The notes beneath the pieces are model-generated. The model ran no database searches. It had not been told where the DNA came from and was given only the letters and a program-made list of their open reading frames with translations. DNA of 64,000 bases. It comes from Mucidula mucida (Eukaryota; Basidiomycota; Agaricomycetes; Agaricales; Physalacriaceae). The stretch is from assembly GCA_015501055.1 (NCBI GenBank), contig JADNYV010000018.1, forward strand, positions 124,001 through 188,000, in the 5' to 3' direction. A program made the translations under genes and the position numbers. This document shows, in pieces, positions 1 through 9,314 of this stretch. Numbering within the stretch: position 1 is the first letter of the stretch; each line of letters begins with the position of its first letter.

Positions 1-417
1 GACGATGTTGTCCGCGAGTTTGCAGAGCGCAAGCAGGCCGAGGTCGACGGCGACAAACCAAAGGTCATCGATAACACCCTTCCTGGCTGGGGCGCGTGGT
101 CGGGGCCTGGCACCGCGCCCGCAAAGCCCAATCCAAAGTACGCAAAGCACGTGCCGGGCATAGCGCCTGCCGCGCGGAGCGACGCGGGCAAGGCCCATGT
201 CATCATTTCCCAGCGCGTCGATAAGAAGTTTGTGGATAGGTATACGGTCAAGGATCTGCCCTATCCGTATACGAGCAAGGCACAGTTTGAGGGCAAGATG
301 GCTGGTGCGGTGGGTAAGGAGTGGAATACGAGGGTGGCGTTCCAGAGGGGCACTAGGGGGCGCGTTACAAAGAAGATGGGACAGGTTATTGAGCCGCTGG
401 AAAAGATGCATAGCTGA
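1..417 (+). CDS. UTP14: UTP14, C-terminal end (5' partial)
   Basis: The frame is open from base 1 to the TGA at 415-417, giving the last 138 residues. U3 snoRNA-associated protein 14 belongs to the nucleolar small-subunit processome that matures 18S rRNA. The visible signature is the family's conserved C-terminal block: a tryptophan-glycine motif (LPGWGAWSG), then HVIISQRVDKK, then LPYPYTSKAQFE, GKEWNT and a final TKKMGQVIEPLEK. The start lies outside the window and no intron is visible here. It is probably the conserved left border of the rearranged array, because the next recognisable sequence is a decayed sirtuin about 150 bp downstream on the opposite strand. I am confident of the family from memory of its C-terminal motif. 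Confidence 0.9.
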   Translation, partial: DDVVREFAERKQAEVDGDKPKVIDNTLPGWGAWSGPGTAPAKPNPKYAKHVPGIAPAARSDAGKAHVIISQRVDKKFVDRYTVKDLPYPYTSKAQFEGKMAGAVGKEWNTRVAFQRGTRGRVTKKMGQVIEPLEKMHS

Positions 418-569
418 TATATCGGACACCAGACCTGCCCTGCCGACACTCCAGAGCTGGAGCTAGAACGTCTTCATAGATACACTGGAGTATTCGACCA
501 CCAACTGTAACTGCCTAGCAAAATATCAGTCATAATTTCTGTCTCCGTGGGTCGCCGTATCACATTAAA

Positions 570-1325
570 ATATTTAACTTGTGCAAGTATAATTTTACAA
601 GGACTCGTAATCAAAAAGTCTGCGTGATTGGTTCGGTTAACGTTGAAGGTGGCGACCTTGCCCCCACAGGCGCTGCAAACCTAGAGGCCGGTTGAACCTA
701 GGGGGAAAAACAGAAATTTAGTAAGAGTTCAGGCAAGTAGTCTATTTATTTACCATGAAGGATGTACCGACAATGATACACAAGTCGGCCGCCATGATTT
801 CCTGTATGCGGTGCGGCTTTTCGCCAAACCAGACCATACCCGGTCATCCGCACTGTGGGCACCATGGTAGATCAGTGCGGCGCACCAGGACAGACGGGAG
901 AGGTCGTTATAGACTTGCGTCGTGCGCTGTGCATTCGAAATCAAAGAGACGGCCGTGTATCTCTCGAAGATAAATGGTATGGCTTGCTGGTTGGTTGCGG
1001 GGACAAGTTCGTTTCATGCCGCGGCGTCGAGAGGCCGTCAATGTTCTGCGTGATGTGTGAACTCAGCATTGAGCGCGAGCTTTTCTCGGAGGGGTCTGGT
1101 ATTGGCTATGGGCGGCGTTGGGGTGGGCTTTGAGAGCACTAAAGGAGATTCAAAATGAACGACATCACACAAGCGCTTTTTTGCTCTTACATCTCACGTC
1201 GATAATGATAGAACTGCCAGACGCGGGCTTGGTTTCCGCCCTATGCTTGTGGTGTGGCGAGCATCCGCACGTCGTGCTTGCGCCACAGGCCGCCGGCGTC
1301 GCGAAATGTTCGGCGCGTAATAGTT
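570..1325 (-). pseudogene. Sirtuin copy S1, degenerate
   Basis: Decayed copy of a class III (SIRT5-like) NAD-dependent protein deacylase, read right to left. Recognisable pieces are the segment before the intron around the [11 protein letters not shown] region (about 1200-1320), the zinc-module region and GVVWFG region (about 780-960), and the C-terminal exon homologous to GGKVAVFN and LFLGPCE (about 575-690). Frames are repeatedly broken, and the first exon ([10 protein letters not shown] in better copies) is missing upstream of 1325. Compared with copies S2 and S4 it has lost most catalytic segments, so I call it non-functional. It faces away from phosphotransferase copy 1, sharing a short divergent promoter region with it. 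Confidence 0.75.
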
Positions 1326-1371
1326 ATTGACGGAATTGAAGTTCGTGTGTGAAGTCCTCAATCAACACTCA

Positions 1372-1408
1372 ACAGTCACATGACTGTGGGCTGCCTGATC
1401 GGCGATCA
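1372..1408. promoter_or_regulatory. Two palindromes upstream of phosphotransferase copy 1
   Basis: ACAGTCA-CA-TGACTGT (1372-1387) is followed by TGATCG-G-CGATCA (1396-1408), ending 84 bp before the start codon at 1492. The second palindrome recurs upstream of copies 3, 4, 5, 7 and 8, and with one change upstream of copy 2. This suggests a retained transcription-factor site in the divergent sirtuin/phosphotransferase promoter. That role is inferred from conservation and symmetry only. Confidence 0.5.
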
Positions 1409-1491
1409 GATTCATCGTTCATTTTTGCTTCCGACCACCAGCTAAGTAGAGCGTACGGGTCTCTTCCACTTGTTTGCCTAATTCAGCTCTG

Positions 1492-2531
1492 ATGGGCCTA
1501 TCTCATTCATCGTACGTCTCTCTTACATGACGTTGTACGACATTGACGTGTATTATTCTAGGGCCAAACCGCTTCCGTCGTCGGTCGACGCGTTAACCGA
1601 TGAAGAACTCTTAGTTATGATTGACGCAGCACAAAAAGACTCTTCCACCGCACTCGGGATCACCAATGAACACACATTCATGTCAGGCACCACCGCCTGG
1701 AGAATCACCCCAGACGCCGTGGTAAAACGCGCCCCCGCCCACGAAGCATACATCATGTCCTATGTCGCCTCGCATTCTTCCATCCGCGTTCCAAAAGTAC
1801 GCCGCCTTATACCTGTACTCCCGCGAGAAGCCTTTCGTTTGTCAAAATTCTGGCTCGTTATGGACTATGTGGATGGCGACGTACTCGAGACTGCCTGGCC
1901 ACGGATGAGCTGGTGGAGACGGCTGTGGACTGTATGGAAGCTACGCCGAAGCCTTCAAGAACTGCATCGGATCCCCCTTCCCAATTCCGATAAGCCAGGC
2001 CCGTTTGACTCGACAGGTGAGGCGTTACCTTGCAGTGGATTCTACTTTACGGAAGACGACGCGGGACCATTTGAGTCATATGCCGCTATGGCAGACTGGT
2101 TTGACCACCTCCGCTATTCCGTGCTCGTCCGCCGCCACAGGCGCACTGGACGGCTGGAGCCGCAGAATTACCCAACATTCGACGCCACCCAGCCGCTTGT
2201 CCTTTGTCACATGGATCTCAACATGCGCAATATCATGGTGGACCGAAATGGAGAGGTGTGGCTGGTTGATTGGGGCATGGCAGGCGCGTTCCCTCCCTGG
2301 CTCGAGTATGCCAATTTGGTACTCTTCTCAAGGGCCGCCATACCAGCACGGCGCCTGCCGAAATCGTGGATGTTCTTTGCGCGGTTCGTCGCTGGAGATT
2401 ATCGCTGGTACGAGGAGCAGTACCTTTACCGTATACGCTCGGCTTTCGATGGGTCATGGTCCGTGAGTCAGAGGCCGAGGGATTATTTTGATCAGTTGGG
2501 TCTGAGTATCGAATATCAACGACAACGATGA
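1492..2531 (+). CDS. APH/choline-kinase-fold phosphotransferase, copy 1 (intact)
   Basis: Two exons, 1492-1511 and 1562-2531, give 329 residues. The start is MGLSHSS: a 20-nt first exon followed by a 50-nt GT-AG intron ending TTATTCTAG. The same small first exon is recoverable in all eight copies, so the in-frame ATG at 1527, inside the intron, is probably not used. The fold is the fungal aminoglycoside-phosphotransferase-like family. Visible are an ATP-binding lysine segment (AVVKRAPAHEAYIM), a hinge-like KFWLVMDYVDGDVL, the catalytic loop HMDLNMRN (HxDxxxxN) and the metal-binding DWGMAG. Such proteins phosphorylate small molecules or have unknown substrates; nothing here identifies the substrate. 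Tandem paralogues lie throughout the window. The role is unlikely to be antibiotic resistance. Confidence 0.88.
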
Positions 2532-3254
2532 CATATGAACCAGCAGTCATATGTACTGCCTTCTGTTCAGACCCATTAGTAAAGTGTGTTACTCGTGAAC
2601 TGTATGTACTTTCTTACATTCAAAAAACAACTAGTTGTTAACTCTACATGTACACCCGGTGGAACCGCAAAACCTGGCTTCCGATTCCTTGCGCACACTA
2701 TTTCGTACCAGTACCTCCTAGGCCGCATGTGAACCTTAACTTGTGTTGACAGGATGCTTATCGCCAACACACCCTCTCAGGTGCATCTTCTTCAATCTTG
2801 GAATGTTTGACGCTACGATGGGATCGATAAACACTACTGTTGTTTAGGCTGGAACTCGAGTACATCGCCATGTAATTGCAGGCTCAGGATGCCAAACCCT
2901 CGTCTAACTAGGCCGCCTACCAACCGCAGTTACTTCCCGTCTTTAGCACGTGTTGACGGCATGCCACGCCCTTTCAGTCGCATCTTATTTCGTACTGGAA
3001 GAGCATGATGGGATCGATAAACGCCACTGTTGATTAGGCTGTGACACTCTCCTTTTCATTGTATGTAGGCTTCTTACTGGTCCTGATTATTTGTTCTCAG
3101 GATGCCAAACCCTTGTCATCTTTCCTGATGCCGGCCACACTGTTTGAGCAAACATCAGATTTCTATGCCCTTTTGCAGCCACTTCAGCTTTTTAAGACCA
3201 TCACACACCCCATTTCTGCGTATATCCTAGCCCTTGTTTGTTCTAAGGCTCCAA
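2532..3254. other. Downstream spacer of copy 1, no gene
   Basis: No supported coding frame. The stretch is clearly homologous to the spacer after phosphotransferase copy 8 (50621-51345), which there leads into a DUF7770-like gene. Here that gene is missing because homology stops near 3250, where an AT-rich insert begins. Confidence 0.6.
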
Positions 3255-3586
3255 CTAAATAATATATATAACTCTAGAGTCTATATATACAGTTAAACTA
3301 TATATGTATACCCTATATGTATACGGCCTGGCGCCAAGGTGAGATATACATATAATATTCAGTATACAGATAGCCTATACAGTTAGGGCTAATAGTCTCT
3401 AGAATCTCATCTTGTGAGGTCACTTGGGATGTTTGGGCATGGCATCGCTGTTCGACGCCACTGAGTCGTCTGAACCGGCAAATTCCGGCTGCGGGTTCGA
3501 GTCCGGGTCGCATCATCCCTTCATTCCCTAATACACGGACTTCCCGGCTGCGTGGTTGTAGAAACGGTACAACTACTAGCGCGTGA
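3255..3586. repeat. AT-rich insert at an inversion junction, with tRNA-like tail
   Basis: Unlike its neighbours, this stretch is rich in TATATA and GTATAC motifs (3260-3390) and ends with a tRNA-like segment. It sits exactly between the truncated spacer of copy 1 and the inverted copy 2. It could be a SINE or other small retroelement that mediated the inversion. No terminal repeat or target duplication is visible. Confidence 0.35.
3426..3519 (+). other. tRNA-like sequence (possible tRNA relic or SINE head)
   Basis: A good B box (GGTTCGAGTCC, near 3494-3504) is followed by CATCATCCC, which can pair 6 of 7 positions with GGGATGT at 3426. A CCGG-bounded hairpin could be a long variable arm as in class II tRNAs. 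No standard anticodon loop is clear, so I do not call a functional tRNA. Confidence 0.3.
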
Positions 3587-3587
3587 T

Positions 3588-4610
3588 TCATCGATATTCG
3601 ATGCTCAGACCCCACTCATCAAAATATCCTCTTGGTACAATAGACTCGAACCATCTCCCGCCGAAAGCAGCCTCTAGACGGCAAAGATACTGTTCTTCGT
3701 GCCAGCAATAGTCTCCAGCCAGGAAGCGCGCAAAAAACATCCACAATTTCGGCGGGCGGCGTAATGGGTTGGCACCCCTGGAAAACAGCACCAGGTTGGT
3801 GTACTCGAACCATGGTGGAAATGCGCCAGCCATGCCCCAATCAACTAACCACACCTCTCCCCTTCCGTCCACCATGATGTTGCGCATATTAAGATCCATG
3901 TGACGAAGAATAAGTGGCCGGGTAGCGTCAAATGTTGGGTAAAGATGCGGCTCCACCTGCCCGCTGTGTATGTGTATTTCTACAAGAACGCAATAGCGGA
4001 GAAGGTCGAACCAGTCTGCCATAGCGCGATATGACTCAAATGGTCCCCCGCCTTCCTCCGTAAAGTAATGTCCACTGCAAGGTAACGCCTCACCTGTGGA
4101 GTCAAAAGGGCCTGGCACATCGGGATTGGGAATAGGGATCCGATGCAGTTCTTGAAGGTTGTTACGTAACAGTCCACAACCGTCTCCACCAGCTCATCCG
4201 CGGCCAGGCAACCTCAAGCACGTCGCCGTCCACATAGTCCATTACAAGCCAGAATTTTGATAAGTAATAGCCTTCTCCGGGGCGTACCGGAATAAGCCGG
4301 CGTACTTTTGGAACGCGGACGGAGGAATGCGAGGCGACATAGGTCATGATGTATGCTTCGTTGGCAGGAGCCTGTTTTACCACAGCGTCTGAGGTGATTC
4401 TCCAGGCAGTGGTGCCTGACATGAATGCGTGTTCATCAGTGATCCCGAGCGCGGTGGATGAATGTTTTCGTGCTGCATCAATCATGACTATGAGTTCTTC
4501 ATCGGTTAACGCGTCGACCGACGACGGAAGCGGTTTGGCCCTAGAATAATACACGTCAGTACCGCACAGCGTTACAAGGGAGAGGCGTACGATGAGTGAG
4601 AAATCCCCAT
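3588..4610 (-). pseudogene. APH-fold phosphotransferase, copy 2 (frameshifted, inverted)
   Basis: Minus-strand paralogue with the same layout: a 20-nt first exon starting at 4610, an intron, then a main exon. A small deletion near 4160-4190, just after the WWRRLWTV motif, shifts the frame and separates an N-lobe half (about 4162-4610) from a C-lobe half (3588-4118) that still carries HMDLNMRN and DWGMAG. It belongs to the same sequence subtype as copy 5 (RPGE after the first lobe strand; HIHSG and EPHLYPTFD in the C lobe) rather than that of copy 1. It lies tail to tail with copy 1, so the module is inverted. Confidence 0.85.
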
Positions 4611-4830
4611 CAGGGCAAGTGTTGAAGAGACAGACTTCTTAGCTTTGGTTGGCCGGGATAAAGTGGTCGGCAACTATGATCGCTGATCAGGCTTAGTCGC
4701 TTAAAAATGTAAGTAGCGGTACCATAAGCCGGAGTGGCCCTCGACTGTTTGCACCATATCAGCGGAGACAGCAAAACTTGCTCTTCTAGGCTCTTCTACA
4801 GTTGCAATCGGTCACGACTTAGCCGCGACA

Positions 4831-5830
4831 TTACATTGAAATATTCAACACCTGTGGAAGTAAAATCTCGCAAGGACCCAAGAACAGAAAGTCTGCCTCC
4901 TCATCGTGATTGGTTCGGACAAGGTTGAAGACGGCGACCTTGCCCCCATTTTGCTTCACAACTCCAGCAATCTTCGAGGCGGGTTGAACCTAGGGAGGGA
5001 CATAGAAATTTAACAAGAGTTCAGGCAAGTAATTTATGTACTTACGATGGACGATGGACCAAAGAATATACAAAAATCGGCCCTCTCTGCGAGAGCCATA
5101 ATCTCCTGTATGCGGTGTGGCTTTTTGCCAAACCAGACCACACCCGGTCGCGCGAGTTCTCCGCACTGTGAGCACCGCGGCAGATCAGCGCGGCGCACCA
5201 CGCGTTCCGTGCCCACCTTGACGAGAGCCTCTGTGCCTGCGAGTCCAGGACAGATCGGAGAGGTTGTTATTGACTAGCGGTGTTTACAGTCGTGCGCTGT
5301 GCATTCGACGTCAAAGAGGCGGCCGTGCATTTCAAAGAGAGATGGTGGAGTTTGCTGCTCGGTTTTGGGAAGAAAATCATTGTATGCGCGTGTCGAAAGG
5401 CCGTCAATGTTCTGCGTGATGTCGGCATTGGGCGCGACCTTTTCTCGGAAAGCTGGTATTGAGAGCTGCGCAATGGCTGTATGAGCGGTGTTGGGGCGGG
5501 ATTTGAGAGCACTAGGGGAGGTTCAAAATGAACCACATCACCAAGCGTCTCAATTCTTACATTTCACGCCGATAGTGATAGAACTGCCACACACGAGATT
5601 GGTTCTTGCCCCATGCTTGTGGTGTGGCGAGCGCCCGCACATCATGTTTGCGCCACAGGCCGCTGGCGTCGCGAAATGTTGGGCGCGTAATAGTTAGTGG
5701 GCGATGTGGAGTCGTGGACAGACCAGATGCAGCAGACAACCCAGCTGCAGACAGAACGAGAATGTGCTTGGAGACCGAGAGCGTCTCTGAGCGCGGCTGC
5801 GTCATCGGAAGGAGGATTCTTTGCGTCCAT
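4831..5830 (-). pseudogene. Sirtuin copy S2 (SIRT5-like), multiple lesions
   Basis: Nearly full-length copy starting [10 protein letters not shown] at 5830. Motifs in order: [11 protein letters not shown] (NAD-binding GAG loop, glycine changed to alanine), [42 protein letters not shown] with paired cysteines CxxC, RPGVVWFGKKP, then a C-terminal exon with GGKVAVFN and FLFLGPCE ending at 4831. These define a class III NAD-dependent protein deacylase. Lesions are a 2-nt deletion in exon 1, an in-frame 9-nt loss, and a stop codon right after CKHR. The C-terminal exon is undamaged. It is transcriptionally divergent from phosphotransferase copy 3. Confidence 0.85.
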
Positions 5831-5898
5831 TGGCGGGTTTGAAGTTAGTGTATGTATGCAAGGCAGTACTAAGCAAGTCCTCGCTCCGGAAACACTCA

Positions 5899-5934
5899 AC
5901 AGTCACATGACTGTGGCCGCCTGATCGGCGATCA
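5899..5934. promoter_or_regulatory. Paired palindromes upstream of phosphotransferase copy 3
   Basis: ACAGTCA-CA-TGACTGT (5899-5914) and TGATCGGCGATCA (5922-5934), 60 bp before the start at 5994. Same arrangement as at copy 1. Confidence 0.5.
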
Positions 5935-5993
5935 CAATTCACATTTGCTTCCGACCACCATACTGGTCTCTTCGACTTGTTTGCTTAGTTCTG

Positions 5994-7032
5994 ATGGGGA
6001 TTTCTCACTCATCGTACGCCTCTCCCTTGTAACGCTGTGCGGTACTGACGTGTATTATTCTAGGGCCAAACCGCTTCCGTCGTCGGTCGACGCGTTAACC
6101 GATGAAGAACTCTTAGTTATGATTGACGCAGCACAAAAAGACTCTTCCACCGCACTCGGGATCACCGATGAACACACATTCATGTCAGGCACCACGCCTG
6201 GAGAATCACCCCAGACGCCGTGGTAAAACGCGCCCCCGCCCACGAAGCATACATCATGTCATATGTGGCCTCGCATTCTTCCGTCCGCGTTCCAAAAGTA
6301 CGCCGCCTTATACCTATACTCCCGCGAGAAGCCTTTCGTTTGTCAAAATTCTGGCTCGTTATGGACTATGTGGATGGCGACGTGCTCGAGACTGCCTGGC
6401 CACGGATGAGCTGGTGGAGACGGCTGTGGACTGTATGGAAGCTACGTCGAAGCCTTCAAGAACTGCATCGGATCCCCCTTCCCAATCCCGATAAGCCAGG
6501 CCCGTCTGACTCGACAGGTGAGGCGTTACCTTGCAGTGGATTCTACTTTACGGAAGACGACGCGGGACCATTTGAGTCATATGCCGCTATGGCAGACTGG
6601 TTTGACCACCTCCGCTATTCCGTGCTCGTCCGCCGCCACAGGCGCACTGGACGGCTGGAGCCGCAGAATTACCCGACATTCGACGCTACCCAGCCGCTTG
6701 TTCTTTGTCACATGGATCTCAACATGTGTAATATCATGGTAGACCAAAAAGGGGAGGTGTGGCTGGTCGATTGGGGAATGGCAGGCGCATTCCCTCCCTG
6801 GTATGAATATGCCAATTTGGTTCTCTTCTCGAGGGCCGCCGTACCAGCACGCCGCCTACCGAAATTGGTGATGTTCTTTGCACGGTTCGTCGCCGGAGAT
6901 TATCGGTGGCACGAAGAGCACTATTTGAACCATATAAGCTCTGCTTTTGATGGGTCAAGGGCCGCGCGTAGACTGTCGAGAGACTATTTCGATCAATTGG
7001 GTCTGAGCATCGAATATCGACAACAACGATGA
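5994..7032 (+). pseudogene. APH-fold phosphotransferase, copy 3 (single-base deletion)
   Basis: Exon 1 is 5994-6013 (MGISHSS) and exon 2 starts at 6064. One C is missing near 6194 (ACCACGCC versus ACCACCGCC in copy 1), which shifts the frame about 50 codons in; otherwise the remaining coding sequence to 7032 is uninterrupted and closely matches copy 1. Catalytic-loop HMDLNMCN and DWGMAG are kept. This looks like recent loss, or possibly a sequencing or assembly error. Downstream spacer and DUF7770-like copy 1 follow in the same orientation. Confidence 0.85.
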
Positions 7033-7585
7033 CTCACGGACTAGCGGTTAAATGCTGAAAGTCCTCAGTCAATGTTACTCATTGGCGGAAAATACTCACT
7101 TACATTGCAAACAACACATCTAGTTGTTACACATGGACTCAATGGAACACAATCCCTTGTTTCCGATTTGTCGCCCACACACTACGGAGTCTTTCGCACC
7201 AACTAGGTCGCATGTCCCCCGCAGTTGCTTCCCCATCTTTAGTACGTGTTGACGGCATGCTTATCGCGCACGCCCTTCCAGTCTCATGCTATTTCGGACT
7301 GGAATAGCACGATGTGATCGATAAACGCCACTGTTGCTTAGGCTGCGACACGAGTACATCTCCTTTCAATCTTAAGCTTCCTCGTCCTTATTACTTGTTC
7401 TCAGGATGCCAAACCCTCGTCATATTTCCTGATGCCGGCCACATTTGAGCAAAGATCACGATTTATATGCCCTTTTGCAGCTACTTCGGCTATAAGACCT
7501 CAGTGTTGCTCATTGCAGTCGCATCTCGCGTATATCTTAGCCCTCATTCGTCTGCGTTCTTGCTGCCTCTCAGCATAGCCCAGCT
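7033..7585. other. Spacer between copy 3 and DUF7770-like copy 1
   Basis: No gene seen. The same block recurs almost unchanged at 26998-27477 and, inverted, at about 45962-46493. It holds a motif reused several times in the array (CGATAAACGCCACTGTTG), whose function is unknown. Confidence 0.5.
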
Positions 7586-8211
7586 ATGAGCCCCACCCTT
7601 CCTATCTGGAGCACTAAAGAGCACTGTGGGTGTTTTCGTTTGACCAACTTTGTCGTTATTTCACACTAGTTCCCGCAGCGGAGATTACGGAAGTCAGCAT
7701 TCCGGTTGACAAGCTCGACAAGACCGTCAACTGTGTCACTGTCCACGCGGCGCGCGCAGTGATGGAGGACATAAAGACGGGAGCCGTGACGGTGGTTGCC
7801 CACTTCCGCCTTTACTTGCAGTTGGACGGCGGGGAGTCCTCAATTATGCTGAACTCCTCTGGAGAGTATTTTTATGACGGAAGAACAGTACTCGAACTCA
7901 TTTATCATGACTATCCATTCTCAACCTCGCCGAGGAAGCTCAATCTGCTCACAATCACAGTGCATCGGGAGTTCACTGTTTATGAAGCAATTGAGGCTTT
8001 GCTTGAGAGACATTGTGACCGCTACCGCTTGGATTTGGAATCCGGGAGCGGCTGTCGGCATTAGTGCGAAGTGGTCCTACGCGACTTTGAGGGGTATGGT
8101 TGGGTAGATGCAGAAGCTGCAGCCACGGTGGATGATCTCACTCGCTGGATTAAAGAGAAGCATCCTGATGTTGACGTCCCTGTGCCTGCTCCGCGCGGCC
8201 AGTTCTACTAA
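7586..8211 (+). pseudogene. DUF7770-like protein, copy 1 (one nonsense codon)
   Basis: Exon 1 is 7586-7625 (MSPTLPIWSTKEH), the intron is 7626-7669, and exon 2 runs to 8211. The reading frame is full length but carries TAG at 8062-8064 where copy 3 has TGG, in the motif SGSGCRHW. Its almost identical intact paralogue is at 27478-28103. The family has an N-terminal strand (VHAARAVMED), a middle block with HFRLYLQLDGGESS, and the C-terminal GSGCRHWCEVVL. From memory this resembles fungal DUF7770, for which I know no biochemical role. Confidence 0.7.
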
Positions 8212-8365
8212 ATATCAGATAGTGTTGTCTGTTTTGTTAAAATTTGTTTAACTATTGCAAATCCTTTTCTTGCATTGTCCCGTCCATTTATATGGCCAGC
8301 AAGTTGTTGTCTGTTCAGACGAGGATCATTGTGGCGCAACTTTGCGCAGTTTGTTTTTGTAATAC

Positions 8366-8930
8366 CTACGCCACACACCGCTCAATAACTTCCTTGACCA
8401 ACTCCACCTCAGGGCCCTCCACATCAATCACCCTTCTCTCTTTTTGCAACAAGCCCTTAAACTCCTCCGGCATGACATCGCTTTCAAAATCAAACGCCGG
8501 CGAGTCTCTCAGCGCCAGAGACACAGCCTCAGAAAACTTTGTGGGGTGCGCTGTAGATAGGATGATTTGTGTTGTGGTTTCCGGGCTTTTCAAAGTCAAC
8601 GCGATGAGCTGGGAGGGAAGAGGGAGAAAACCGTACTTGTGCGCCGCCATCCGCTCAGCAGCGGTCAACCCCACAGCCGTATGCGGGTCCACGATGTAGC
8701 CGTCCTCCGCAAAGTGCTTTTTTATAGTAGCCAGAGTCTGTAATAGATGTTTCATACAACATCTACGGGAGCAAAATGAGCACATACCTCGTCGTCCCCA
8801 ACCCTTTCTGCGCAAAAGTCCCGCCTTGCCGCCTCCAGCACGGCCACAGGCACCTCGACCCGCCCGTCCGCCTTCATCTTCCCCATCCACCCGTCCACGA
8901 CCTGACATGCGCGGTCCCTGTCTCCCTTGT
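8366..8930 (-). pseudogene. Threonine synthase copy 1, 3' part
   Basis: This is the C-terminal half of a PLP-dependent threonine synthase. From the 5' side it reads GDRDRACQVVDGWMGKMK, an intron, IKKHFAEDGYIVDPHTAVGL, a second intron, then ILSTAHPTKFSEAV and a stop at 8366. Homology to the complete copy (52250-54054) ends abruptly at 8930, where the terminal repeat of an 8.6 kb mobile element begins. The N-terminal remnant of the same copy lies at 23629-23712, beyond a second mobile element; the middle of the gene is missing. The gene is therefore disrupted and partly deleted. Confidence 0.85.
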
Positions 8931-9222
8931 TAGGGTAGGCCGGATGGTCGAGGTTGAATTTTGAGAAATGGTCGATCGCAGAATCGAACCCAAGGTCTCG
9001 AGATCTCGGAATCATGTGGGTCTCCCCCTCAATTCACCAAATCTTCGCACCACCAAGCTTGGAGGAGTGTGTTCTAAGATAAACCTAGTACTAGATTATG
9101 TTTATATATACAGAATACACTCTCTAGCTGAGTATCTTATATCCAGGTGCAGAGGAAGGCGCAAAACAGCGTTCTTGCGCGAAAAGTCACGGAGGTCACG
9201 CGATTGTGACTGACGCGTGAAC
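8931..9222 (+). repeat. Left terminal inverted repeat
   Basis: 292 bp, matching the reverse complement of 17276-17567 with only scattered differences. It contains, in reverse orientation, a tRNA-like 3' half including a B box and a terminal TGGTCGATC. The match ends at GTGACTGACGCGTGAAC. Confidence 0.9.
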
Positions 9223-9314
9223 AGGTGTGAACGCGCCGTTGACTGGTTGACATCGGACCACAACCATCTTCAACGCTTAGCGCGCCGCTCTGCCAGCTCA
9301 TATCGCACTCGCCT

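Noticed and set aside
1492..2531. Antibiotic-resistance aminoglycoside phosphotransferase
   Set aside because: Fungal genes with introns and only the fold-level motifs; the bacterial enzyme similarity is limited to HxDxxxxN and DxG regions.
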